A DNA stretch of 30,753 nucleotides from DATGSL01 sp964645585 (GTDB lineage: Bacteria; Verrucomicrobiota; Verrucomicrobiia; Opitutales; T3Sed10-336). The position numbers and the translations under genes are program-made. Numbering within the stretch: the stretch's first letter is position 1; each line of letters begins with the position of its first letter. This document shows positions 7,816 to 15,687 of this stretch, piece by piece. The notes under the pieces were generated by a model. That model saw only the letters and a program-made list of their open reading frames with translations. It did not search any database and was not told the origin of the DNA. The stretch covers positions 1-30,753 of the forward strand of contig CAZYAN010000045.1 in the NCBI GenBank assembly GCA_964645585.1, written 5' to 3'.

Positions 7816-9639
7816 CTATTCCTCGTTCTCTTTAACCAAGCGGAAAAACCGCCGCGCATCCAAGGCGCTGGTATCGATCAAACGAACAACCGGACTGAAT
7901 TTTCCCCAAAACCTCGAGTCCGTCGCCCATTCATTCAATTCTCCCGAGCTCTCCCAGCGATGCCACTCGCCCGGATTCAAATGCCCGATCAACTCAATCG
8001 CCCGATCGTACCGCTCCAGATCGACCGGAACCCAGCTTGCTTCCGGATAGGCCGCGTCATCGTTCGTGAAACGAATATACGACAACCGCGCTTCTCCCGT
8101 CGCGGCCGCCGCCGCGTGCCCGAACATCACCAGATTCCGCGACGCCGCCTGCCCGGTAGTTCCACCGGCAAACTCCAGCAGCGGTGCCGAACTTCCGTTC
8201 ATATACAAGCGCCCCACTTTCTCGACCAAGTCGATCGTCATCCGCGCCTCATGCCAGTCAGTCCCCACCGGATAAGCAATCGACGGCCCCCCCGTGAACC
8301 CGACCTCGTCCTGAAGAAAATCGAGCATATAACGAATCGAACCCGACGCCGCCGAATCCGGCCGCCAAACGCCCACGCGAAACTGGGCCGCGCTGCCTTC
8401 TATATCTCCAACCAGCCGAAAACGGAAATCGATTGTCATTCGGTCGGCCGATGATCCCGCTCCACCGGAATCCGTGAGCGTAAACGTCGGAGAGGCCGCT
8501 CCCGCGTCGACGCCGTTCATGTGCAACACCAATTCATCCGTTAACTCATCCGTCACCAAATAGGCATGCGTTTCTGGATACGCCGCAAACGGTCCCGTTC
8601 CCCAAGCCGGAAAGGAATAGTACGGCACAATTCCCTCCGTCGCGGAATAGGAAACGATATATCCACCGTCCGGTTCGCCCCACTCGGCATCTCCAATCGC
8701 GGCGGCGGTGAACTTGTCCGCCGCGCTGAGCGAGACAATCTCCCGCCACGTTCCGCCGTCCCCAACAAAATTATCATGCTCCCAGCGAATCTCGCCGGCC
8801 TCATCCGTTCGCGTGACGACATAATGCCTTCCCTCCTCCGTCGGAAGCTCCAGCACTGTCGCGGGCCGAATCTCCACCGCCGGCACACCGACGGGAGCTT
8901 CTGGCTCGATGGCGATATCTTGATTCGTCCATTTAAAATAAGCCAGATGGACGTCTCCATAAACACCGGGTCCCTGCTGTCCGAAGAGAATCCAGTTCCG
9001 CTCCGCCGCTTGATTCTGCGTTCCGCTCTCCACAAATACCGGAGTCGTACCGCCATCGACATAGAGCCGGAATATCGACTCCGCCACGTCGATCGTGATC
9101 CGGACATCGTGCCAATCGGTTCCAAACGCATACGGTGCGGTCGCGCCATTTACGTACGAAATTTCAGTTTCGGAAAAGGTGACCGCGAACCGGACGGATG
9201 AGGCCCAGTCCGCCGCTGGACGCCAAACATTCACCCGAAACGAAGAATGATTCCGCGCATCCGCCGCCAGCCCTTCCGGCCGCAGCAACCGGAATCGGAA
9301 ATCGATGGTCATTTTATCGGTCGGGGTCCCGTCACCGCCGCTGTGGGCGAGCGAATAAGAAGGCCAACCATCAAAGTCCGCTTCACTCATGTATAGAGCC
9401 GGTTCACCTGTTAAATCATCGATCCTTACATAGGATGTTTCACCCGTATAATGATCCCCGCGAAACGGGTCGATATCCCAGTAGGGGCTTGTGCCATGCG
9501 GCCAAACGCCATCAGCGGCATCATAAATAACCTGGTATCCGCCAGACGGTTCATCCCAGCCGAGAGGCAGGCTGGCCTGGGCCGCGGCCGTCACCACCGC
9601 CCACATCACGGAAATATTCAAAAAGTTTGTAGTCTTCAT
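7816..9639 (-). CDS. Secreted protein with duplicated concanavalin-like domain
   Basis: I do not recognise a named family. The 607-residue protein has a signal peptide (cut near VTAAAQA, residue 22) and two tandem copies of a roughly 210-residue unit, about 27-240 and 319-532. Both copies share WxEPxGGY near the start, KMTIDFRFRL/RMTIDFRFRL, GTDWHxxRxTIDxxExxxRLYxxG in the middle and RNxxxFG near the end. This pattern resembles LamG/concanavalin-type jelly rolls that bind glycans or form part of glycan lyases and hydrolases. The C-terminus (about 545-607) ends in FFRLVKENEE, similar to the short tail of other secreted proteins in this cluster. It lies between a pseudopilin gene and ENPP copy 1. 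A substrate-binding role at the cell surface is inferred; no catalytic motif was identified. Confidence 0.75.
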   Translation of the reverse strand: MKTTNFLNISVMWAVVTAAAQASLPLGWDEPSGGYQVIYDAADGVWPHGTSPYWDIDPFRGDHYTGETSYVRIDDLTGEPALYMSEADFDGWPSYSLAHSGGDGTPTDKMTIDFRFRLLRPEGLAADARNHSSFRVNVWRPAADWASSVRFAVTFSETEISYVNGATAPYAFGTDWHDVRITIDVAESIFRLYVDGGTTPVFVESGTQNQAAERNWILFGQQGPGVYGDVHLAYFKWTNQDIAIEPEAPVGVPAVEIRPATVLELPTEEGRHYVVTRTDEAGEIRWEHDNFVGDGGTWREIVSLSAADKFTAAAIGDAEWGEPDGGYIVSYSATEGIVPYYSFPAWGTGPFAAYPETHAYLVTDELTDELVLHMNGVDAGAASPTFTLTDSGGAGSSADRMTIDFRFRLVGDIEGSAAQFRVGVWRPDSAASGSIRYMLDFLQDEVGFTGGPSIAYPVGTDWHEARMTIDLVEKVGRLYMNGSSAPLLEFAGGTTGQAASRNLVMFGHAAAAATGEARLSYIRFTNDDAAYPEASWVPVDLERYDRAIELIGHLNPGEWHRWESSGELNEWATDSRFWGKFSPVVRLIDTSALDARRFFRLVKENEE

Positions 9640-9698
9640 ACCGAAATTTAACTGAATTGGGTTGCTTAAGGGTTAGTTAACTTCTAGACGAAAGGCGC

Positions 9699-10442
9699 TT
9701 ACCAATATGGCTGATGCGCCGCGCTCGTTCCGGGAGCCATTTCCTTAAACGGGCGCCATTCAACATTACCGTGAATGTGGATCACATTCGCACCGGCGGG
9801 CGCCCCTCCGGAACTGTCCCAGTGGTTAGTGCGCTCCGCGAACGAGCCGCCCTGCCTCACGGTCAGGTCGGCCGCGAATTCGGTGCGGAACGATTCCCGG
9901 CTGAGCGACATCGGATAATCGCGAACCGGGATATTCGCCCACACGCTCCGGTTTCCCGCAATAACCGTATACCCTATCGGCGTTTGTCCCCGCTGCACCC
10001 AGACCCCCTCCCAGAACGATGCGCGGCGCCCGTTCCAATCCGGATTCGATGGACAATAAAAGACATCCTCCGTCAGGCCATAATTGTTCATAAACGCGTC
10101 GAGCACTTGCGACGCGATATGATAAGGCGTTCCCGGATTGTAGGTTGCATCCTCAGAGGTCTGAATCGAAACATCCGGAATATTTCCATCATGATAATCT
10201 TCCGCCAGCATGACGATTGCCGTGTAAATTTCCCGGAGGTTCGACTTGCAGGTGGCCCGCCGAGCATGCTCCCGTGCCATACCTACAACTGGAATTAAGA
10301 GCGCCGCCAAGATTCCTATGACAGCAATTACAGTAAGTAGCTCTATCAGAGTAAAAGCCTGGCTTTTACTCGGGGTTGAAGAATATCCCCTGTGGAGAAG
10401 GTCGATATTCTTCGGATTCTTTTCTCTATTTCTTGTTTTCAT
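9699..10442 (-). CDS. Prepilin-type (type II pseudopilin-like) protein
   Basis: The 247-residue protein begins with a charged leader, then a class III prepilin signal with predicted cleavage before Phe30 and Glu at mature position 5 (Glu34). A hydrophobic helix of about 20 residues follows (IELLTVIAVIGILAALLIPV region, 33-52). The residue before the cut is Ala rather than the canonical Gly. The C-terminal part has Cys residues (about 65 and 129) and an IHGNVEWRP motif matching the 'DGHVRW' block of the planctomycete/verrucomicrobial H-X9-DG pseudopilin group. Such proteins are probably assembled into short envelope fibres or act as surface-anchored accessory proteins. No other secretion gene is nearby. 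It is encoded between the flavoprotein gene and the duplicated concanavalin-like protein gene. Confidence 0.88.
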   Translation of the reverse strand: MKTRNREKNPKNIDLLHRGYSSTPSKSQAFTLIELLTVIAVIGILAALLIPVVGMAREHARRATCKSNLREIYTAIVMLAEDYHDGNIPDVSIQTSEDATYNPGTPYHIASQVLDAFMNNYGLTEDVFYCPSNPDWNGRRASFWEGVWVQRGQTPIGYTVIAGNRSVWANIPVRDYPMSLSRESFRTEFAADLTVRQGGSFAERTNHWDSSGGAPAGANVIHIHGNVEWRPFKEMAPGTSAAHQPYW

Positions 10443-10522
10443 TTCGCAGCATATACTTCATATCCATTGGCAAGTACCTCAAAAGCAGTTATCATGGGCT
10501 AAGTTCCTATAAAACATCCCGG

Positions 10523-11929
10523 TTATAGCCCGGCATCAACTTCAAGGCGATTGGCCGGCTTCTCCCTTAAATAGGCCCCCGCCGCGAGCAGTTCTTGCCG
10601 AAGCTTCCCAACATCGAGTTGCCTCGGCGTCACTTCGTCCTTTACGGAAAGCGCCGCCGCCCGCCCCGCGGCCTCGCCCATCGCCATGCAAGGCGCCATC
10701 ACACGAACGGCGGCGAGCGCCTCGTGCGTGGCGGAAAGGCATCGTCCGGCCACCAAAAGATTCTCCACCTTCAGGGGAACGAGTGAACGGTAAGGAATAT
10801 CGTAACAATCCCCGCACCATTCGAGGGTGCAGCCCTCGTCGTTCGGACGATGAATATCGATCGGATAACTCGCCACAGCCACGGCATCGTCAAAATGCCG
10901 GCAGCTCAAAAGGTCATCCCGGTTCAGCACGTATTCGCCGACAGTTCGGCGCGTTTCGCGAATGCCCAAACATGGCGCCATCTTTGAAAACCAGGCCGCC
11001 TCGAAACCGGGCACGTATTTATTTAAATACGCAACGATATCCTTGATCTGCTCCCGCGCCTCTATCTCTCCCCGCGTGAGGCTTCGCGGGTCCGTTCCAT
11101 CGACCCCGCGAACCCGCGTCATATTGATCCATGTTTCCCCGGCACGCAGTCCCGTAATAATAATGGTTCGGTCATTCGGAATATTGAAACCGTCATCCTT
11201 TCGCGCCTGTTGCACAAGCTCCCGAAAACCGACGACGATAAACTGCTGGTTCTGGCCGAAATATTCCGCGGGGATAAAGTCCGTGAGATACGTGCGCGGT
11301 TTATTGACGATACTTTGCCGCAGCTTTTCCGTATCCACATTCGCCATACAAAACATTAAAGTCGGCGGTTGCACCCCGCCCTCCTCGTTGCCGAATTCAC
11401 ACGGAACCCCAGCGCGATACGAAACGTCGGCATCGCCACTGCAATCGATCACCCTCTTGGCGAGAATCGCTTCCCTCCCTGCCTTGCTTTCCGTAATGAC
11501 CCCACGGATACGGCTATCCTCCATCACCACTTCAGCGCATTGGGTGTAAAGCGAAACCTTCACCCCCGCCTCGACCAGCATTTCCAAGGCAACGTTTTTC
11601 ACCGCCTCGGGCTCCACAAGAGTCAAACTCATGTGCAATGGACAGGGGCGATGCTCACTGGCCGCGCCGCGTTCCCGGAGGCGGTCGATCAGTTTCTGAG
11701 GCAATCCTTGGATGATCTGGACTTGCTTTTGACTGAGAAAGCCGAGCACCGGCAAGCCAATCGTCATATTGCCGCCGACAAAGCTCCTTCCTTCGATCAG
11801 GGCAACGCTCAAGCCGTACTCGGCCGCCGCGAGCGCAGCCGTAATTCCAGCGGGACCGCCGCCGACAACCAGGACGTCGACCTCGGAAAAAACGGGAACG
11901 TCGCGCTCGGGTTCTTTGATTTGCTTCAT
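10523..11929 (-). CDS. FAD-dependent oxidoreductase (FAD_oxidored family)
   Basis: Flavoprotein with an N-terminal Rossmann dinucleotide-binding motif VLVVGGGPAGITAA, followed by the conserved CSGDADVSYRAGVPCE block and a C-terminal FAD-contacting segment VENLLVAGRCLSATHEALAAVRV. No signal peptide is seen, so it is probably cytoplasmic. The Met at 11929 is preferred because a purine-rich stretch (GGACGAGAA) precedes it and family members typically start just before this point. The frame is open to an ATG at 11956 that has no Shine-Dalgarno. This family is abundant in Verrucomicrobiota and Planctomycetota polymer-use clusters, but the substrate is generally unknown. The gene follows ENPP copy 2 in the same direction. 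A role in oxidising a sugar or polyol released by the exported enzymes is inference. Confidence 0.88.
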   Translation of the reverse strand: MKQIKEPERDVPVFSEVDVLVVGGGPAGITAALAAAEYGLSVALIEGRSFVGGNMTIGLPVLGFLSQKQVQIIQGLPQKLIDRLRERGAASEHRPCPLHMSLTLVEPEAVKNVALEMLVEAGVKVSLYTQCAEVVMEDSRIRGVITESKAGREAILAKRVIDCSGDADVSYRAGVPCEFGNEEGGVQPPTLMFCMANVDTEKLRQSIVNKPRTYLTDFIPAEYFGQNQQFIVVGFRELVQQARKDDGFNIPNDRTIIITGLRAGETWINMTRVRGVDGTDPRSLTRGEIEAREQIKDIVAYLNKYVPGFEAAWFSKMAPCLGIRETRRTVGEYVLNRDDLLSCRHFDDAVAVASYPIDIHRPNDEGCTLEWCGDCYDIPYRSLVPLKVENLLVAGRCLSATHEALAAVRVMAPCMAMGEAAGRAAALSVKDEVTPRQLDVGKLRQELLAAGAYLREKPANRLEVDAGL

Positions 11930-11959
11930 GCTTTTCTCGTCCGATGTAAATGACATAAA

Positions 11960-11968
11960 TGAATAAAT
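11960..11968 (+). promoter_or_regulatory. Candidate operator half-site TGAATAAAT
   Basis: TGAATAAAT on the plus strand lies in the 53-base AT-rich gap between the ENPP copy 2 stop and the preferred flavoprotein start. It repeats the word found upstream of the regulator gene, but in the opposite orientation relative to the genes. Evidence is recurrence only. Confidence 0.15.
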
Positions 11969-11982
11969 TTTTAACGTGCGGG

Positions 11983-13392
11983 TTAATCAGCCGCCACCGG
12001 CGCGTTATCGACAAATACAGCAAGCGGCGGCAGCTCAGCCGAGGGGAACGGAACGGAAAGGACGGCAGCGATCGTCGGCGCGACACTGCGCATATCGATC
12101 CGGCCAAGACGGATTCCTTGGCGAATTCCCTTCCCGGAAAGGATAAATGTTGCATCCATCTCCGGATGATCGGGCAAATGACCGTGCGTTCCACGGGGGC
12201 CTGTCGGCGCCGTGAGGGCGCCGCGAAGATGCGTGCTTGGAATCACGCCCGGCACAAAATCAACCCAGAAATCGGCGGCGGGATCTCCCCCGATCCGCGC
12301 GATCTCCTTCCGGTCGAGAACAGCCGCGATACCATAGTCCGGATTCGAGGCAAGCTGCCCCAGTAAAGCCTTCACGCGCTCTTGGGCATCGTCGTCGTTC
12401 GGATCGTTCAGAAAGATTGCCGAGGAACCTCCTGCCGGCCAGCGCATCGCGGTCCATTCCGTGACAGCCGCCGGAGCGAAGGTCTCGATCGCGAGATCGG
12501 CCTCGAATAATCCCGCCTGGGCAAGGGCCGCGTCCAGCCGCATAACCCGCTCGACCATGGCGAATCCGTGGTCCGAAACGATACAGACGACGCCATCAGA
12601 CGCTTGCTCGCGGTACGCGTGGACGATCTGACCGACCATGGCATCCACTTCCTCGATCGCGTGCAAAGCCTCCGGAGTATAGGGGCCATGGCGATGCTGC
12701 ATCGTATCGGTCGCCGCCAGATGCACCGTGAAGAAATCGGGGGCTTTCCTCCGGATCAGTTCGACGGCATAACGGGTCCGCGTCCAATCGCGCTTAATCG
12801 GATGAGTGACATCGACGGCATACTCCCCGGCCGTTTCCTCGATTTCGCGCATGAGTCCCGGAGTGGCGAACCCGCGAACCATCTTCAGATCCTCCGGCGT
12901 CCTTGTTCCGGCGAATTCAGGAATATTATAATGAATGTCATCCGCCCCGACGGTAACCGGCCAGCTGAGAGCCGCCACCGTACGGCCGCACGCCGCGGCG
13001 GCCGCCCAAAGCGTAGGCACCTGAATATCCTCCGCGTACCAGTACCAGCGATTGACCGCCGCCCCGGTCGGATCGAACGGCTTGTTATGCGCGATACCGT
13101 GCCGTGCAGGAGAAACGCCCGTGACCAAGGTGGTGTGACTCGGATACGTGCTGGTCGGAAGCACACCTTTCATCGCAGCCGAGCTCCCTTCGTTCACCAA
13201 TCGGCGAAGATTGGGGATATTCAGATTGTGCTCGTCCGCATGAAAAACGTATGCCGGCTTCAATCCATCGATTGAGATCATGAGCACCTTTCCGCCCGCC
13301 GGCTGAGAATCACCGAATACGGACAGGCTCAGCGCGAAAAATACGACGAATGGCGGCGTCGACTTGAGAAGGATTGTGCGTAAAAACTTCAT
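11983..13392 (-). CDS. Secreted ENPP-type phosphodiesterase (copy 2)
   Basis: Second alkaline-phosphatase-superfamily phosphodiesterase of the cluster, 469 residues with a hydrophobic export signal at about 10-27. Active-site residues are complete: Asp42 (SIDG), nucleophile Thr82 (STYPSH), Asn103 (HGIAHN), Asp229 and His233 (TDTMQH), Asp274-His275 (SDHG) and His403 (GTHGH). It diverges from copies 1 and 3 around the substrate-facing middle region (e.g. FAGTRTPEDLKMVRG in place of VVGSxDP), which suggests a related but not identical substrate. A purine-rich AGGGGA lies upstream of the ATG. It is 21 bases downstream of ENPP copy 3 and is followed by the flavoprotein gene. No accessory domain is attached. 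Confidence 0.92.
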   Translation of the reverse strand: MKFLRTILLKSTPPFVVFFALSLSVFGDSQPAGGKVLMISIDGLKPAYVFHADEHNLNIPNLRRLVNEGSSAAMKGVLPTSTYPSHTTLVTGVSPARHGIAHNKPFDPTGAAVNRWYWYAEDIQVPTLWAAAAACGRTVAALSWPVTVGADDIHYNIPEFAGTRTPEDLKMVRGFATPGLMREIEETAGEYAVDVTHPIKRDWTRTRYAVELIRRKAPDFFTVHLAATDTMQHRHGPYTPEALHAIEEVDAMVGQIVHAYREQASDGVVCIVSDHGFAMVERVMRLDAALAQAGLFEADLAIETFAPAAVTEWTAMRWPAGGSSAIFLNDPNDDDAQERVKALLGQLASNPDYGIAAVLDRKEIARIGGDPAADFWVDFVPGVIPSTHLRGALTAPTGPRGTHGHLPDHPEMDATFILSGKGIRQGIRLGRIDMRSVAPTIAAVLSVPFPSAELPPLAVFVDNAPVAAD

Positions 13393-13413
13393 ACGGTGCT
13401 TACAATTCCCCTG

Positions 13414-15687
13414 TCATCGGACGAGCCGCCAGAAAGACCGAGTTTCACTCACTGGAATACCTCCGTTCCAAAACTCGCCCGCCTGTTCCGCGGCGATGGT
13501 TTCCCACTCGCCATTTAAATCCGTCGCGCGCTCCACGCGGTAGAATCGGCCCGACGGATTCCATATTTCTAAATGGATAGTCTCCCCCTGCCGGTAGACT
13601 TGTTCAATACGGAGGTCGGCCGGAGCGCTGACCATGCAAAAATTGTCCAAATATACGTCGTACGATTTACCCGGCTCGCCAATGAAAGCCAGCGCCTCAA
13701 AGACGCCCTTACCTGTACTCGACACCAACGGACCTTCCCCGGTGCGGGCAACCGCCTCAGCCGCAAGCACGGGAATGTCGAACGAAACGGTCACCCATTC
13801 CCCAGCCGGAACCGGCTTCCCCAAAAGAATCGCGTTCCCGACTCGTTCCGATCCCCCCAGCCATTTTACGTTTCCGCTCCGTCCCCCGGGTTCCCCCAGT
13901 GCTTCAGCCGAATCGGTCTCCCGGACCATCAAAACAACCTCTAATGGTTCCGAAACATAGACATCGAACTGAAAGACATGCTCAAAGGAGATAACAGGAT
14001 CCGCGTGATACGCGGGGGCGAAGGGCACAGTTCTCAACCGCACGTAACGATGGTCCAAATCCACCGCTCCCTCCGGCGAAAAGCGAAAACCGACATGCAT
14101 CGTTTCGTCGCCGATCGAGGGATTTCCAGCCACCGCGGACGGAAGCTCCTGAACCTTGGTCACACGGGCAAAATTCGGCCCCTCGGAATCGAACCCGTAG
14201 TTGTCGCCCGAGAAACCCGGAGAACGAAACAATACGGTACTGTCATTGCTCCCGCCCAGCGACTCGAAGTCGGCCAATACAAACCGAAAACCGGAACCGA
14301 TTCCGGCAAAATCAAGGATCGGCAGCGGATCCTTTGCCGCCTCCGAAAAAGGAATACGGAGTGCCGCGGCCAACGTCGGAGCAATGGTCCGCATGTCAAC
14401 CCTGCCCACACGCGCGCCCGCCATCACTCCCGATCCCGCCATCAGGAAGACGGAATCCATCTCGCGCTGATCCGGTGAATAGCCATGCGTTCCGATCCTG
14501 CTTCGAGGTGCGGTCAGCTGTCCTCCCAGGTATTGGCTGAAGGTGAATCCAGCCCGCAGATCAATCCAGAAATCGGCATGCGGATTGCCTCCCAGCCTTG
14601 CGATTTCCTCCCGATCCAGAATCGCCGCGATCCCGTGATCCGGGTCCGCGGCCAAGCCGCGCAGGTATGTTTCAACCGACGTCCGAACCTCCGCGTCCTC
14701 CGGGTTTTTCAGAAAAACAGGAGCGGATCCACCCGACGGCCAGCGCAACGCTATCCAGTCCGCCACCTCGGATTCAGAAAAGTTGCTTCCTTGCGGATCG
14801 AGCGTAACCAACCCTTCGCGCACGAAGGCGGCGTCGATCCGCATGACTTGCGTTACCGCCGCGTGTCCATGGTCGGAGACCACCGCGACCAGCGCATCGG
14901 GATCCATCTCCCGAAACGCCTCGGTCAGCAGGCCGATCATTTCATCAATTTCTTCGATCACCTCATAAACGGGAGCGGCAAAGGGACCGTGACTGTGCTG
15001 CGCGGAATCAGTGGCGGCCAGATGGACGGTTAACAGGTTTGGCGCTCTTCTTCGGATAATCTCCAGGGCGTAACAAGTCCGCATCCAGTCGCGCGACGCG
15101 GGACGGTCCGCGGCGGCGGCCAGACAGGCATTCAATCTCCGCGATTCCAGCTCTTCCAACAGTCCGGGAGTCGCGTGAGATCGCACCCAGGGGTCGCTGG
15201 AGCCGACGACACGTTCCGGAATGTTGTCGTGAATGTCCAAAGCACCCACACTGACCGGCCAGCCGACGTTCGCCACTCGAAGCCCCGCATCCGCCGCAGC
15301 CTTCCAAATCGTTAGCGCCTGAATATCGTCATAATACCAATCCCAGCGCTCTCCTGACTCCCTCGAATCCGGATCAAAAGGACGGTTAAAATAGATGCCA
15401 TGCTCCGCCGGGGAGGCTCCCGTCAGGAGAGTTGCGTGAGAAGGAAATGTGCTAGCGGGAAACACGCCCTTGACGCTCATCGCGTGAGCGCCTTCCGCGA
15501 GAAGCTGACGCAAATTTGGAATCTTCAGTCCGTGCCCCTCCGGGTTCATCACGTACTCCGGTTTCAGCCCGTCCACGGAGATGACAAGCAGGTTCCGCGC
15601 ATTCTCCGCGGCCGCTGGAAGCGCGACGGCGAGAAGGGCCGCCGAAAGAAAACCGATCACGTTGCGATTCACAAGACACAGCCTCAT
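13414..15687 (-). CDS. Secreted ENPP-type phosphodiesterase (copy 3) fused to C-terminal beta-rich module
   Basis: 757-residue exported protein. Residues 1-27 form a signal peptide ending LPAAA. Residues about 30-455 are a full ENPP-type phosphodiesterase with Asp39, nucleophile Thr80 (STFPSH), Asn101, Asp227, His231, Asp272-His273 and His401. Residues about 468-688 form a second module that clearly matches residues 29-252 of the 924-residue protein encoded at 18195-20969; shared blocks include FVLADFE, DPVISFEH, GGRSG.VKW and STGKGV.EAL. Residues 690-757 form a tail ending FWRLVR, also shared with that protein. The start overlaps the symporter stop by ATGA. The open frame continues upstream across the symporter gene, but only as a shadow. 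The extra module probably binds the substrate or the cell surface; this is inference. Confidence 0.9.
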   Translation of the reverse strand: MRLCLVNRNVIGFLSAALLAVALPAAAENARNLLVISVDGLKPEYVMNPEGHGLKIPNLRQLLAEGAHAMSVKGVFPASTFPSHATLLTGASPAEHGIYFNRPFDPDSRESGERWDWYYDDIQALTIWKAAADAGLRVANVGWPVSVGALDIHDNIPERVVGSSDPWVRSHATPGLLEELESRRLNACLAAAADRPASRDWMRTCYALEIIRRRAPNLLTVHLAATDSAQHSHGPFAAPVYEVIEEIDEMIGLLTEAFREMDPDALVAVVSDHGHAAVTQVMRIDAAFVREGLVTLDPQGSNFSESEVADWIALRWPSGGSAPVFLKNPEDAEVRTSVETYLRGLAADPDHGIAAILDREEIARLGGNPHADFWIDLRAGFTFSQYLGGQLTAPRSRIGTHGYSPDQREMDSVFLMAGSGVMAGARVGRVDMRTIAPTLAAALRIPFSEAAKDPLPILDFAGIGSGFRFVLADFESLGGSNDSTVLFRSPGFSGDNYGFDSEGPNFARVTKVQELPSAVAGNPSIGDETMHVGFRFSPEGAVDLDHRYVRLRTVPFAPAYHADPVISFEHVFQFDVYVSEPLEVVLMVRETDSAEALGEPGGRSGNVKWLGGSERVGNAILLGKPVPAGEWVTVSFDIPVLAAEAVARTGEGPLVSSTGKGVFEALAFIGEPGKSYDVYLDNFCMVSAPADLRIEQVYRQGETIHLEIWNPSGRFYRVERATDLNGEWETIAAEQAGEFWNGGIPVSETRSFWRLVR

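Noticed and set aside
10500..10540. Terminator near the flavoprotein stop.
   Set aside because: The only symmetry is CCGG-7-CCGG, a four-pair stem, too weak to call.
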